Both the position numbers and the translations under genes were made by a program. The notes under the pieces were generated by a model. That model was not told the origin of the DNA. It saw nothing but the letters and a program-made list of their open reading frames with translations, and did no database searches. A DNA stretch of 64,000 nucleotides from an uncultured Aliivibrio sp. (GTDB lineage: Bacteria > Pseudomonadota > Gammaproteobacteria > Enterobacterales > Vibrionaceae), in assembly GCF_946479765.1 (NCBI RefSeq), contig NZ_CAMLHO010000013.1:1-64000 (forward strand), given 5' to 3'. Positions 43,997-54,261 of this stretch are shown in pieces (position 1 is the stretch's first letter; every line of letters begins with the position of its first letter).

Positions 43997-44677
43997 TTAG
44001 CTGTTTTTTAATACAGCCTGTAATGCCGCTAATGAATTAACCACGTAAGTTGGTTCAATTTCTTCAGGACATGCTTGGCCGGTTTCATTTAACCAACAGG
44101 TATCAATCCCTGCATTCATGCCGCCAAGAACATCTGAACCGGGGTTATCACCTACCATCAACACCTTAGATAAATCAACCTCACCCATCATCGAGAACGT
44201 ATATTCAAAAATACGTTTGTCCGGTTTGGCAACACCGACTTGCTCTGAAATGGTGATCAATTCAAAATAGTGACTAAATTCCGTTTTTTCTAAGCGGATC
44301 TTCTGTAATTCAGTAAATCCATTCGTAATAATACCCATTTTTACATTGTTCGCTAACAATGAATCAAGCAACTTTCTAGCACCATCTAATGGCGTACAAA
44401 TCTCAGCCATTGCCATCATAAAAGCACTGTTCATTGCTTTTGGCGTAACACCTACTTTTTTAGCCCACTCTTCAAATCGTGTTTCTTGGAGTTGCTGAGC
44501 CGTAATTTCATTATCTTGATATTGTACCCAAAGCGGTTTATTTACCAACTGATATTCAATAAACTGCTCTTTACTAAAGTTAATGCCATAGCCTAAAAAC
44601 ATACGTTGCAAACCAGCAAACGCATCAAAATGAAAAAGTGTTTCATCAGCATCAAACAATATCCATTGGTACTTCAT
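43997..44677 (-). CDS. yjjG: HAD-family pyrimidine 5'-nucleotidase YjjG
   Basis: A 226-residue haloacid dehalogenase-type phosphatase. The nucleophile motif is FDADETLFHF (motif I DxDxT variant), motif II is ITNGFTE and motif IV is VMVGDNPGSDVLGG. YjjG dephosphorylates pyrimidine nucleotides, including non-canonical ones, in the cytoplasm. It is 46 bases downstream of modC on the same strand; co-transcription is possible. Confidence 0.9.
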   Translation of the reverse strand: MKYQWILFDADETLFHFDAFAGLQRMFLGYGINFSKEQFIEYQLVNKPLWVQYQDNEITAQQLQETRFEEWAKKVGVTPKAMNSAFMMAMAEICTPLDGARKLLDSLLANNVKMGIITNGFTELQKIRLEKTEFSHYFELITISEQVGVAKPDKRIFEYTFSMMGEVDLSKVLMVGDNPGSDVLGGMNAGIDTCWLNETGQACPEEIEPTYVVNSLAALQAVLKNS

Positions 44678-44723
44678 CTCTATTCCCTTAATAATATTTA
44701 GTCATTCAAAGCGATTCTTATCT

Positions 44724-45818
44724 TCACTTAGGACAAAGATCTGATTGAGTCACGCTGACACCTTTAATTTGTGCGAACCATTGCTGACCTAACTCTAACG
44801 CTAGATCTTCTTTTGCCCAGCGAGTGATATTTGCCCACAATACATGCCCAGATAAATTCAATTTCACCGCCACCATGTCGTTTTCTTCATCTTCAGTTAA
44901 ACTTTCAATAACCACTGGGAGAATATTTCGAATAGAACTAAACTCTGGCTGTTGTTTAATCAATGACACATCGTTTGCTCGAATACGTAAACGAATGCTC
45001 TGACCTTCTTCAGTGCAGTCACAGGGTGATTTTACCCAAATCCCTTGCTGAGAATTTTTTAATGTCACCAACGTCATCGGATGCTCTGAATGCAGCTCTG
45101 TTATCGTCCCTTCTAATAACGCAGAATGCTCTGACGCATTTAGCCAAGGACGCATTAATGGAGATCCCCACACCGAAGTAATATCTCCCGATAAGCTTAC
45201 CGAGCCTTCATTAAGCAATACCATGTGATCTGCCAATCGTAGGATCTCATCTAAACTGTGTGATACATAAATAATCGGCGTTTGGATCTCTTTCGCTAAT
45301 CTCTCTAAATACGGCATTACTTCATGTTTTCTTGGCAGATCCAAAGACGCTAATGGCTCATCCATAATAAGCAATGCTGGTTCAGACAAAATTGCACGTC
45401 CAATCGCCACTCTCTGTTTTTCACCACCCGATAATGAATGTGGGTAACGCTGTAATAGAGGCTCAATATCGAGTAATGTCACGACATCACTAAAACGTTT
45501 TGTTCTTTTTCCATTGCAACCATACAGTAAATTACCTTCTACTTTATAGTGAGGGAACAAACGTGCATCTTGAAAAACATAGCCAATATGTCGCTGCTCT
45601 GGTGGCAATGAAATCTTTTTCTTCGAATCAAATAGCACCGTATTATTAAGTGAAATTCGTCCTTTATCTGGTGATGTTAATCCACTAATCAAATTAGCTA
45701 ATGAGGACTTACCTGCACCAGAACGACCAAAAACAGCACTGATACCAGAAGATGGAAGCGATAATTGAACATCAAGGTCTAAATCACCCAATTGTTTTTT
45801 TATATCAATAACTAACAT
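44724..45818 (-). CDS. modC: Molybdate ABC transporter ATP-binding protein ModC
   Basis: A 364-residue ATPase with Walker A GRSGAGKSS, signature LSGGEKQRVAIGRA and Walker B LLIMDEPLASLD. The C-terminal extension contains a TOBE/MOP-like molybdate-binding domain (LRIRANDVSLI). It powers ModB for molybdate uptake, which TorA and other molybdoenzymes need. It follows modB after three bases. Confidence 0.94.
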   Translation of the reverse strand: MLVIDIKKQLGDLDLDVQLSLPSSGISAVFGRSGAGKSSLANLISGLTSPDKGRISLNNTVLFDSKKKISLPPEQRHIGYVFQDARLFPHYKVEGNLLYGCNGKRTKRFSDVVTLLDIEPLLQRYPHSLSGGEKQRVAIGRAILSEPALLIMDEPLASLDLPRKHEVMPYLERLAKEIQTPIIYVSHSLDEILRLADHMVLLNEGSVSLSGDITSVWGSPLMRPWLNASEHSALLEGTITELHSEHPMTLVTLKNSQQGIWVKSPCDCTEEGQSIRLRIRANDVSLIKQQPEFSSIRNILPVVIESLTEDEENDMVAVKLNLSGHVLWANITRWAKEDLALELGQQWFAQIKGVSVTQSDLCPK

Positions 45819-45821
45819 AAA

Positions 45822-46511
45822 TTAACCCAGTAACCTTTTTTTACTGGCACGCGCTAACCATTCTGAAAGTAGTAAAGATATTAAAGCGACAATAATTGAA
45901 ATAACACATAAACGCGCCGCTTCCATTTCAGCCCCTGGGATCTCAATATAACTAAACATGGCAAGAGGAAGTGTTCGAGTCTCACCTTCTATATTCGATA
46001 CAAAGCTGATCGTCGCACCAAACTCACCTAAACTACGCGCAAAAGCCAATACTGCCCCCGTTAAAATACCCGGTAACATTAAAGGAAGCGTGATGGTAGA
46101 AAACACTTTTGTACGTGAAGCGCCTAGAGTTCTTGCAGCTTGTTCTAATTTTTGGTCAACCGATTCCAAAGCTAAACGAATGGCACGAACCATTAATGGC
46201 AGCGCAACAATCGCAGAGGCCAACGCCGCGCCTTTCCAATTAAAACTGAAGGTTAAGCCAAATAATTCATACAGCCATTTACCAATAATACCTTGTCGCC
46301 CCATTGAGATAAGCAACAAATATCCAATCACAACTGGGGGTAACACTAAAGGCAGATGAATTAATCCATCGAGTATCGCCTTTCCTTTAAACTCACAACG
46401 AGCAAGCACCCAGGCTAACAAGATCCCAATAGGTAAAGAAAAGCTGACGGCAATACCCGCAATTTTTAGACTAAGTAATAAGGCGTCAACTTCGTAATCC
46501 GTCAATATCAT
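45822..46511 (-). CDS. modB: Molybdate ABC transporter permease ModB
   Basis: A 229-residue inner-membrane permease with about five helices and the coupling loop ARTLGASRTKVFSTITLPLM. Family-specific segments LPLVLPPVVIGYLLL and RSLGEFGATISFVSNIEG are present. The start shares a base with the end of modA. Confidence 0.95.
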   Translation of the reverse strand: MILTDYEVDALLLSLKIAGIAVSFSLPIGILLAWVLARCEFKGKAILDGLIHLPLVLPPVVIGYLLLISMGRQGIIGKWLYELFGLTFSFNWKGAALASAIVALPLMVRAIRLALESVDQKLEQAARTLGASRTKVFSTITLPLMLPGILTGAVLAFARSLGEFGATISFVSNIEGETRTLPLAMFSYIEIPGAEMEAARLCVISIIVALISLLLSEWLARASKKRLLG

Positions 46512-47245
46512 TAAATTGTTGTAAACCCATAAGAAATAAATATATTTTTCGATTTTTCAGATAATAAATATTGATAAAAGCGCGAAACTTTATCTGAGGT
46601 TTTATTCTTTACTATTGCCATAGGATAGATTATAGGATCGTGAGAGTCTGTCGGGAATTCTTTAACAATCGTGACACCTGTTGATAAAAGTGCATCGGTT
46701 TTATAAACAATCCCTAATGGTGCTTCATCACGCTCGACAAACAATAAAGCAGAACGAACATTATTGCCTGAGGCGATATGATTTTTGACTTCAGGCCAAC
46801 GATGCTGTTTTTCTAAACTTTGTTTCCCATAGATACCAGCAGGTACATGTTTTGGATCTGCCATTGATAACCGAAGCCCTTTTTGCCCAATAAACCACTG
46901 CCACGAATTTTCTTTTGGTGTTGTTTTAGACGCAATTAATACCAAACTATTTCGCAATAAATCCACTTTGCTCTCAGTCTCAATATGATCTTTTTCAATC
47001 AAATAATCCATCCATTGGGTATTGGCTGAAAGATAGATATCCGCAGGAGCACCATTCGCAATTTGTCGAGCTAATGAAGAGGAGCCAGCATAGCTAACTC
47101 GGACTCTTTCACCCGTTTCATCCTGATACGCATCTACAATATCGTTCATCACATTGGTTAACGATGAAGCAGCATACACAGTAACATTAGCCCATGCTGA
47201 CAAAGAGCTAAACAGCAGTACAAAAAATAACGTAATTCGAGACAT
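46511..47245 (-). CDS. modA: Molybdate-binding protein ModA
   Basis: A 244-residue periplasmic binding protein with a signal peptide ending AWA. VYAASSLTNVMNDI and YAGSSSLARQIANGAPADI are the oxyanion-binding loops of ModA. It captures molybdate or tungstate for ModBC. It is preceded by cobQ with a gap of only fourteen bases, so transcription probably starts upstream of cobQ. Confidence 0.94.
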   Translation of the reverse strand: MSRITLFFVLLFSSLSAWANVTVYAASSLTNVMNDIVDAYQDETGERVRVSYAGSSSLARQIANGAPADIYLSANTQWMDYLIEKDHIETESKVDLLRNSLVLIASKTTPKENSWQWFIGQKGLRLSMADPKHVPAGIYGKQSLEKQHRWPEVKNHIASGNNVRSALLFVERDEAPLGIVYKTDALLSTGVTIVKEFPTDSHDPIIYPMAIVKNKTSDKVSRFYQYLLSEKSKNIFISYGFTTI

Positions 47246-47259
47246 ATTTAATTCAATCC

Positions 47260-48747
47260 TTAATATGTAGATTTCTTTTCAAACAAACTTGGCCACAATT
47301 GAGATAAATCTAAACTTTCTTCAATCGATGCCGCAATACGTTCAATGGCCTCTTCTTGAATCGCCTTCATATCTATCGCTTTACTCTCTTTTAAACCAGC
47401 CCAAGTTAAAATAGCTTCAAACGCTTGCGGTTCATCAAAAATACCATGCAGATAAGTGCCAAAAATCGACCCGTCTTGATTTACTGTACCATCTCGCCTT
47501 TCAAGCGATTCATTATTAATCACGATGGGGGATTTACTCGCAATAGAGTGAGTACTTACTCCTGCATGAATTTCATACCCTTTTACTTTCACGGTGATTT
47601 GATTCTGAAGCGTTAATTCACCATCAACCAAGGTGAGTTGTTTTTGTTTTTTCAGTTCAGTCGAAATGGGTAAATAACCTAACCCATTAATCGTCGATGG
47701 CTCTCCCTCAAGACCTAAAGGATCAGAAAGGTGTTCACCTAACATTTGATAGCCACCACAAATGCCCATCACTTTGCCACCAAAACGAAGGTGTCTTTCA
47801 ATATCTTTATCCCACCCTTGAGATTTAAGATAATTCAAATCCGCTTGAACCGATTTACTGCCCGGAAGAATTATAAAATCAGCCCCAGAGAGTGATTGCC
47901 CTTTTCCAACAAACTGAAGATCAATTTCTGGATGTAATCGTAACGGGTCAAAATCAGTATGATTACTAATGCGAGTAACCACCGGTACTTTAACGACAAA
48001 CTTACCCTTTTCTTGCTGCTCACTTTTAATGGCATCTTCTGCCTCTAAATTTAAACCATGCAGATAAGGAATAACACCTAATACAGGTTTGCCCGTTTTT
48101 TCTTCTAACCATTCTAGGCCTGGAACTAATAAAGAGATATCACCACGAAAACGGTTAATTACAAACCCTTTTACTCGCGCTTGTTCAGATTCAGACAATA
48201 ACGCCAGCGTGCCATAGAGATGAGCAAACACACCACCACGGTCAATATCAGCAACAATAATCACTGGAACATCGGCCGCTTCTGCAAAACCCATATTAGC
48301 TATGTCATTTTCACGTAAGTTAATCTCAGCAGGACTTCCCGCTCCTTCAACAACAACGCACTGATAATGCTCAGTCAGATAAGAAAAGGATTCCAAAACA
48401 TAAGGCATGGCCAATTTTTTATAATCTTGAAAACCCCATGCATCCATCGTTTCGATTGCCTGACCTTGAACAATGACCTGAGCACCAATATCTGTATTTG
48501 GTTTCAATAGGATTGGATTCATATGAACATGAGGCTTTACCCTTGCCGCATCCGCTTGCAAAGCTTGAGCTCGACCAATTTCTCCCCCCTCTTCCGTTAC
48601 CGCACTATTTAATGCCATATTTTGAGGTTTAAAAGGGGCAACTTGGATCCCTTTGTTGGCAAGTACTCGGCATAAGCCTGCCACAAGTACGGTTTTACCG
48701 GCATCAGAGGTGGTCCCTTGAACCATTAACGGGGATAAAGCGGTCAT
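47260..48747 (-). CDS. cobQ: Cobyric acid synthase CobQ/CbiP
   Basis: A 495-residue amidotransferase that amidates the corrin ring side chains in late cobalamin synthesis. The N-terminal P-loop domain shows GTTSDAGKT and [10 protein letters not shown]. The C-terminal type-1 glutamine amidotransferase domain shows the Cys nucleophile in [10 protein letters not shown] and His in GTYLHGIFD. It is the first gene of an apparent cobQ-modABC unit; other cobalamin genes are not in this window. Confidence 0.93.
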   Translation of the reverse strand: MTALSPLMVQGTTSDAGKTVLVAGLCRVLANKGIQVAPFKPQNMALNSAVTEEGGEIGRAQALQADAARVKPHVHMNPILLKPNTDIGAQVIVQGQAIETMDAWGFQDYKKLAMPYVLESFSYLTEHYQCVVVEGAGSPAEINLRENDIANMGFAEAADVPVIIVADIDRGGVFAHLYGTLALLSESEQARVKGFVINRFRGDISLLVPGLEWLEEKTGKPVLGVIPYLHGLNLEAEDAIKSEQQEKGKFVVKVPVVTRISNHTDFDPLRLHPEIDLQFVGKGQSLSGADFIILPGSKSVQADLNYLKSQGWDKDIERHLRFGGKVMGICGGYQMLGEHLSDPLGLEGEPSTINGLGYLPISTELKKQKQLTLVDGELTLQNQITVKVKGYEIHAGVSTHSIASKSPIVINNESLERRDGTVNQDGSIFGTYLHGIFDEPQAFEAILTWAGLKESKAIDMKAIQEEAIERIAASIEESLDLSQLWPSLFEKKSTY

Positions 48748-48969
48748 AATTCCATCTAATTTCGTTATACATCAAGTCGATAATCTTAGCATTGTTCCCA
48801 GTGAAGAGGCTAGTTATCCCACCGCTTATTTCTCCGTCCCCCTACTGAATATCTAGATGAATTGAATATGAATATATTAGTCACGATAGATTCAGCCAAC
48901 CTTTGTTTTAATAGCGCTATCGAAACAGAGTGAACAACATTACCTAATCAACCGAATTAAGGATTTATT

Positions 48970-49344
48970 ATGAAAAAGACAATCATTGCAATTACAGCTG
49001 CCCTAATCTTATCTCCAACTATCGCTTTAGCTGATAATGGCGACCACAACAAACACGCTCAGTTTAATTACACAGGTCCAGTAACCACTACGACTGTTGC
49101 TGAGTTATTAAAAGATACAAGTATGTTCACAGAGCAAGACGCAACTGTTGATGGCCATATTATTCGTCATATCCGCAAAGATAAATACGTATTCTCTGAT
49201 GGAACAACTGAAATCCAAATTGAATTGGATGATGACATTTATCTACCTACCGCAATTAATGAAACCACAAAGATACGTATTTTTGGTGAATATGAAGGTG
49301 GTAATACCCCTGAGATTGAAGTAGAACGCTTACAAACACTATAG
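48970..49344 (+). CDS. YgiW/YdeI-family periplasmic OB-fold stress protein
   Basis: A 124-residue exported protein with a signal peptide (ALILSPTIALA) and a BOF/OB-fold domain (TVAELLKD, DATVDGHIIRHIRKDKYVFSDG, IRIFGEYEG). Relatives YgiW and YdeI contribute to tolerance of peroxide, metals and antimicrobial peptides; the ligand is uncertain. AAGGA precedes the ATG. The 222 bases upstream hold its promoter but no recognisable box. Confidence 0.85.
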   Translation: MKKTIIAITAALILSPTIALADNGDHNKHAQFNYTGPVTTTTVAELLKDTSMFTEQDATVDGHIIRHIRKDKYVFSDGTTEIQIELDDDIYLPTAINETTKIRIFGEYEGGNTPEIEVERLQTL

Positions 49345-49426
49345 AAATTAAAAAAATAAATAATCTGGCCTGTTTTTTGCAGGCTTTTTCATAGATGAAA
49401 TTTATGAATATCAGGTTAACTACGTT

Positions 49427-49966
49427 ATGAAATCAATTAAGTACATCAAAAAATCCTTTCTTTTAGCGACGGCTCTGACTTCGTCAAGTGCAATGGCTAA
49501 TAACTTCCCTTACACTTTTTTTGAGACTCGTATTGGCACAAGTCCAGGAACTTATGGTGTACAAGTTAACCAACAGTTCACTGAAAATTCTCACCTTATT
49601 GCCAAGGTAGATACTAAATTTTCTGGCGATTGGGATGTCAGTGGTGGTATTGGCTTTAATGGCCCTGTCAATGAATTTGCTGACATTTATGGTCAACTCC
49701 TTCTGCATAATGTAAAAAACAAAAGCAGTGATAAATTTGGTGATGAAATGCTAACCGAAGTCAATTTTGGTTTCCGTGTTTGGTTAATGCAACAGATCGA
49801 AGTTGGTGCTCAATACGGTCAGCTATTTAACAGTAATGTTCACAAAGACATTGGGGGACTTCATTTTCGATTCCACTCAACAGAGCAACTTTCCGTTGGT
49901 ACTGAAGCTAAATTTGGTGGCGTTTATGGTGGCCAAATGATATTGACCGCTAGATTTACATTCTAA
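49427..49966 (+). CDS. Predicted small outer-membrane beta-barrel protein
   Basis: A 179-residue exported protein with a signal peptide cleaved after SSAMA. The mature part alternates polar and hydrophobic residues and ends in aromatic-rich strands closing with LTARFTF; a C-terminal Phe is the outer-membrane insertion signal. Repeated strand-like segments (DWDVSGGIGFNGPV, TEVNFGFRVWL) suggest an 8-stranded barrel resembling YfaZ-type proteins. The function is unknown. A terminator lies about 110 bases downstream. Confidence 0.7.
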   Translation: MKSIKYIKKSFLLATALTSSSAMANNFPYTFFETRIGTSPGTYGVQVNQQFTENSHLIAKVDTKFSGDWDVSGGIGFNGPVNEFADIYGQLLLHNVKNKSSDKFGDEMLTEVNFGFRVWLMQQIEVGAQYGQLFNSNVHKDIGGLHFRFHSTEQLSVGTEAKFGGVYGGQMILTARFTF

Positions 49967-50072
49967 TTCGACTAAATACAGTTAAATGATATTTCAACCT
50001 CTACCATACCGACTTCAAATATCAGATGCAGTACAAAACGGTAATGGATGAGGTAAGCATGAATAGTCAATC

Positions 50073-50108
50073 AGCCAGTGTATTTATACGCTCTTCACTG
50101 GCTTTTTT
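50073..50108 (+). terminator. Terminator after the outer-membrane protein gene
   Basis: AGCCAGTG (50073-50080) pairs with CACTGGCT (50096-50103), followed by a T-run. Confidence 0.85.
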
Positions 50109-50208
50109 GCATTATTAATAGGAATTTGGTTAATCCTTATAAAAACACTTGATTTCACCTCCTTTTAACACTAACTTGTTGCAATATTGTTAAAAAGGAT
50201 ATTTCGAC

Positions 50209-51627
50209 ATGCGTTTTATGCATAAATGTGTTTTATTGCTTACCTTATTACCCACTCTCGCTTTCTCGCTTGAGCTTTCACCTCTGACACAAGTCCCCTA
50301 TATCGGCGATCTTAATATATTAAAGAAAAAAGGAACCGTACGCGTTCTTGTTTCTGCCGATCTTGGATTTTATTATATTGAAAAAGGACAACCAAAAGGG
50401 ATTATTGCCGAGTTCCTTCATCATTTTGAATTACATCTCCACAAGAATAAAATTAACGTCAATGTTCAAATAATTCCCGTACCAAGAGATGATCTTCTTG
50501 ATGCACTCGAGGCTGGTTTTGGTGATGTTGCAGTCGCTAACTTAACCATTACACCACAGCGCTTAAAATACGTTGATTTTAGTGATCCAATCATAAGCAA
50601 CAGCCAAGAATGGTTAGTCACTTCAAAATCGATACCAACAATTACTTCTTTTGAAAACTTATCAGGAGAGGAAGTCTGGGTTCGAGCCAGTTCAAGTTAT
50701 TTTGAAAGTTTACAGCAGATTAACAAGCAATTATCTTCTAATGGCATTCCTCCTATTCATATACAATTTATAGAAGAGAACTTACAAGATTACGAACTAA
50801 TGGAGATGATAAACCAAGATATTCTACCTATTACCGTAATTGACAGCCATAAATCTCAATTATGGACCAAAATAATGGATAATATCGTTATTCATGAAGA
50901 TCTTCCTATCCGCACTAATGCCAACATTGGCTGGGCAATGAGAAAAGATAGCCCTCAGTTAAAATCGGCCATCAATCAATACGCAAAAAAAATAAAACAA
51001 GGCTCATTTTTAGGTAATGTTATTTATAACAAGTATCTTGATAATACAAAATGGCTTAAAAATGCGTTAAACCCTGATACGGTTAAGCAATTTAATCACC
51101 TTGCTGTTTTATTTGAGCAATATGCTGAAGAGTACGATTTCGATTGGTTAATGATTTCAGCGCAAGCTTATCAAGAATCAAGATTTAATAACCACCTTGT
51201 TTCTCATATGGGTGCAGTTGGTATCATGCAAGTTTTACCAAAAACAGCAAAAGAGCCTTACATAAACATCCAGAATTTTAGAAAGTTAGAACCCAATATT
51301 CATGCTGGCGTAAAATACATGAGTTTTGTTCATAAGCGCTATTTCTTAAAACCAGAAATAACCAAAGAAAATCAAATGTATTTTTCACTAGCTGCTTACA
51401 ATGCTGGTCCTGCTAATGTAAGAAAAATGAGAAGAATGGCGGTTAAGCATGGGTATAATCCCAATATTTGGTTCAATAACGTAGAAATTATGGCACGAAA
51501 ATACGTAAGCAAAGAGCCTGTACACTATGTTAAAAATATAAGTCGCTACTATGTTATTTATAAGCAAATCGCGTTACTCCAATCACTTAGGGAGCATCAA
51601 AACGCCTCCAATTATAAGTTACTTTAG
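50209..51627 (+). CDS. mltF: MltF-like lytic transglycosylase with solute-binding domain
   Basis: A 472-residue exported protein. A signal peptide (LLPTLAFS) is followed by a type-3 solute-binding domain (about 35-270; KGTVRVLVSADLGFYYIEKG) and an SLT lytic transglycosylase domain (about 300-450). The catalytic Glu is in AQAYQESRFN, with family motifs GAVGIMQVLPKTA and YFSLAAYNAGPANV. MltF-type enzymes cleave peptidoglycan, with the binding domain regulating activity. No lipobox is visible, so it may be soluble in the periplasm. It appears monocistronic. Confidence 0.88.
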   Translation: MRFMHKCVLLLTLLPTLAFSLELSPLTQVPYIGDLNILKKKGTVRVLVSADLGFYYIEKGQPKGIIAEFLHHFELHLHKNKINVNVQIIPVPRDDLLDALEAGFGDVAVANLTITPQRLKYVDFSDPIISNSQEWLVTSKSIPTITSFENLSGEEVWVRASSSYFESLQQINKQLSSNGIPPIHIQFIEENLQDYELMEMINQDILPITVIDSHKSQLWTKIMDNIVIHEDLPIRTNANIGWAMRKDSPQLKSAINQYAKKIKQGSFLGNVIYNKYLDNTKWLKNALNPDTVKQFNHLAVLFEQYAEEYDFDWLMISAQAYQESRFNNHLVSHMGAVGIMQVLPKTAKEPYINIQNFRKLEPNIHAGVKYMSFVHKRYFLKPEITKENQMYFSLAAYNAGPANVRKMRRMAVKHGYNPNIWFNNVEIMARKYVSKEPVHYVKNISRYYVIYKQIALLQSLREHQNASNYKLL

Positions 51628-51707
51628 TAATACCGATGGCATTAATTAAATGTTCTATTTATAGCTGAAATTGGTATAAGGTTAATAACAATTTAAATCA
51701 CCAAACT

Positions 51708-51742
51708 AAAACGCCCAAATATGATATTTAGGCGTTTTTATT
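51708..51742. terminator. Bidirectional terminator
   Basis: ACGCCCAAATA pairs with TATTTAGGCGT (one mismatch) with A- and T-runs outside, between convergent genes. Confidence 0.82.
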
Positions 51743-51761
51743 TGAACATGATTTATTGAGA

Positions 51762-52442
51762 CTATTTTGCTAACTTCACTTTTGGTTGAACAAACTTCTT
51801 ACTTACATCAACAACCGCTATATCACGAAAAAAAGTTCTACCCAGTAACACTGGAAATGTCATATGCGTTCGATCATTCAACGTAAATTCAGTTCTTGCT
51901 TTCAAATCACCAATTTGTACCCATGCTTCAATCACAGGACGATCAGTACGCTCTTCTGTACTTGATTGACGAATAGTGACAATACGAGCTACGGGGTATT
52001 CAAATTCTTTTGTCACACTATCGCCATGAGCCAGTTTAAATTTAACCCAATCTTTTCCATCACGTTCAAACATTTCAATATCAATGGCTGAGATTGAAGA
52101 TGTTGTTGCTCCTGTATCTATACGAGCTTTCACGTTATGGTTGATCGCCTTGATGTACATCCACTCTTCTTCACCTAAAATCAATTTGCCATCTGCGGTT
52201 TTTAGATTTGTGACGATTGGCTTCTTCACTGGTGGTTTAGGATCAACTTGTGGTTTTTGCTCAGGCTTTACCGCGGGCTTTGTTTCTGGTTTTACTGCCG
52301 GCTTAGTCTCTGGTGTTACTGGTTGCTCAACAACCGGCTTATCAGTCGTACCTGTTTCTGGTGTTGTCGTTGCTGTTGTCGACATACAACCAGCAAGTAA
52401 AATAGGTAAAAGTAACGTTGACCATTTTTTTGTTATCTTCAT
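51762..52442 (-). CDS. Retropepsin-like aspartic protease-family lipoprotein (PF05618-type)
   Basis: A 226-residue lipoprotein with lipobox LLAGC. A Pro/Lys/Thr-rich linker with repeats of ETKPAVKP (about 40-75) leads to a retropepsin-like domain (PF05618, often labelled ATP-dependent zinc protease). The presumed catalytic motif is ARIDTGATTSS, and a second conserved segment is FPVLLGRTFF. It is probably anchored to the outer membrane with the linker spanning towards peptidoglycan. Proteolytic activity is inferred from the motif. A smaller paralogue without linker or lipobox lies at 60230-60727. Confidence 0.82.
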   Translation of the reverse strand: MKITKKWSTLLLPILLAGCMSTTATTTPETGTTDKPVVEQPVTPETKPAVKPETKPAVKPEQKPQVDPKPPVKKPIVTNLKTADGKLILGEEEWMYIKAINHNVKARIDTGATTSSISAIDIEMFERDGKDWVKFKLAHGDSVTKEFEYPVARIVTIRQSSTEERTDRPVIEAWVQIGDLKARTEFTLNDRTHMTFPVLLGRTFFRDIAVVDVSKKFVQPKVKLAK

Positions 52443-52512
52443 GCGTTTTCCTTTACTGTATTATCTGTAATGATTCATTCTATTAGTATAGTAACTATCT
52501 CAAAAAATTCTG

Positions 52513-53700
52513 TTACTGATTTGCAACAGAGGCAACGGATTTTGCAATATAATCAATATGCTGCTCTTGCATTCCAGCAATATTAATACGACCGTCCCCT
52601 ACCGCATAAATTCCATGTTCAGATTTTAATACTGCCATTTGATCGCCATTGAAGCCAATCACAGAAAACATGCCTTTATGTTGTTCAATAAAATCAAACT
52701 GAGTCGATTGCGTTTCATCACGCAGCGCTGCACAAAGATTCGAACGTAAACCAAGTAAACGTTTTTGCATCTCATCTAACTCGGTACGCCATGATAATGT
52801 TAATGCCGCATCGTTTAAGATTCGTCCGACAATGGCCGCACCGTGATCGGGTGGCATCGTGTACGTTGCTCGTGCCATTTGCAGTAATTTAGCTTTTGCA
52901 TTCATCGCAATTTCAATATTGGCAGCAATTACCATCGCCGCACCAGTACGTTCGCGGTACAAGCCAAAGTTTTTAGAACACGAAGTTGCAATAAACATTT
53001 GAGGAACACGATCAGCCATAAAGCGTAAGCCGGCGGCATCAGCCTCTAGGCCATCACCAAAACCTTGATAGGCAATATCAACAAAAGGAATAAAGCCATT
53101 TTTCAACGCCAACTCAGTAATTGCTATCCAATCAGACAGACGAATATCCGCTCCTGTTGGATTATGACAGCAACCGTGCAGTAAGATTATGTCTTTGGGT
53201 CCAGCTTTGGCTAGATCTGCCATCATAGCGGCACTATCTACTTGCTTTGTTGCAGGATTGAAATAAGTGTAATGCTTAACCTTTAAACCTGCTGCTTCCA
53301 TTACTGGTTGATGATTAATGTAGCTTGGGTTACTTATCCAAACCGTAGCGCCTGGCTCTGTTGATTTAATTAGGTCAGCAATCATACGCAATGCGCCACT
53401 GGCACCGGGCGTTTGAATAGCAGAAACACGCTCATATGCAGAGGTATCACGCAGAAGAAGATCAACCATGCTTTGGTTAAAGACTTCACAGCCAGCAAGG
53501 CCAACATACGCTTTTGTGGTTTGCTCAGCAGCAATGGCTTTTGCTGAATCACTCACCGCTTTCATGATTGGAGTTTGACCTTGGTCATTACGGTAAACAC
53601 CAATGCCGAGATCGACTTTGTTGTCACGATCGTCAGCACGGTATTCAATAGAAAGAGAAAGAATGGGATCTTTAGCAGGAGTCGCTATATTTTGCAGCAT
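52513..53700 (-). CDS. Aromatic amino acid aminotransferase (TyrB/AspC class I)
   Basis: A 395-residue PLP enzyme of aminotransferase subgroup I-alpha. The PLP lysine is in ATSCSKNFGLYRERTG, and substrate-binding landmarks NPTGAD and DIAYQGFGDG are present. It transfers amino groups between aromatic or dicarboxylic amino acids and 2-oxoglutarate. Sequence alone does not cleanly separate TyrB-type from AspC-type specificity; the aromatic assignment is a preference. It seems monocistronic. Confidence 0.88.
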   Translation of the reverse strand: MLQNIATPAKDPILSLSIEYRADDRDNKVDLGIGVYRNDQGQTPIMKAVSDSAKAIAAEQTTKAYVGLAGCEVFNQSMVDLLLRDTSAYERVSAIQTPGASGALRMIADLIKSTEPGATVWISNPSYINHQPVMEAAGLKVKHYTYFNPATKQVDSAAMMADLAKAGPKDIILLHGCCHNPTGADIRLSDWIAITELALKNGFIPFVDIAYQGFGDGLEADAAGLRFMADRVPQMFIATSCSKNFGLYRERTGAAMVIAANIEIAMNAKAKLLQMARATYTMPPDHGAAIVGRILNDAALTLSWRTELDEMQKRLLGLRSNLCAALRDETQSTQFDFIEQHKGMFSVIGFNGDQMAVLKSEHGIYAVGDGRINIAGMQEQHIDYIAKSVASVANQ

Positions 53701-53790
53701 ATTTTCATATCCTTATGATCTGTAATGCATTTAAATTACCATTCAGACAGGAAAATATCACGGTTTATTGTTTAATTTTTCACATTTTTC

Positions 53791-54261
53791 TTACAATACA
53801 TTAATTGTATGAATAATTTGATTGCTCGAACCACGCCACTCCAATGACGGATCGGCTTTATCTTGCTCAAAACGACCATCAATGAGTGTATCAATCAGAG
53901 CCACTATCTCTTTTTGTGTCTCGTTAAGCTCGTTTAATTCGTAACCTGTCCACATCCAAATGTCTTTATTTTTACATTCAGACTTAACGCGTTTGACTAA
54001 TTTAAGTACTGCTGCACAATTCATTGGGTGCAGGGGATCACCACCAGATAACGACAAACCTCGACGATAAATACGCGTATCGTTCAAATCAGCAATGATC
54101 TTATCTTCTAACTGCTGACAGAAAGGATGTCCTGAATTTGGATTTAATGTGGCTTTGTTGTAGCACCCTTTGCAGTTGTGCTCACAACCAGCAACAAACA
54201 GGGTACAACGCGTACCCGGTCCGTTAATCACATCAATCGAATGATAGACGTGATAATTCAT
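53791..54261 (-). CDS. nrdG: Anaerobic ribonucleotide reductase activase NrdG
   Basis: A 156-residue radical-SAM enzyme. The 4Fe-4S cysteines are at 26, 30 and 33 (GCEHNCKGCYN), in the same spacing and positions as E. coli NrdG, and the SAM-binding SLSGGDPLHP follows. It generates the glycyl radical on NrdD. Its start overlaps the nrdD stop by one base, which ensures coupled expression. Confidence 0.96.
   Translation of the reverse strand: MNYHVYHSIDVINGPGTRCTLFVAGCEHNCKGCYNKATLNPNSGHPFCQQLEDKIIADLNDTRIYRRGLSLSGGDPLHPMNCAAVLKLVKRVKSECKNKDIWMWTGYELNELNETQKEIVALIDTLIDGRFEQDKADPSLEWRGSSNQIIHTINVL

Noticed and set aside
48761-48786. Possible ModE site (TTCGTTATAC...) upstream of cobQ
   Set aside because: Only one half resembles the ModE consensus; the inverted second half is missing.
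48869-48934. Short frame MNILVTIDSANLCFN in the gap before the YgiW-like gene
   Set aside because: Only 21 codons, no ribosome site; it looks like chance.
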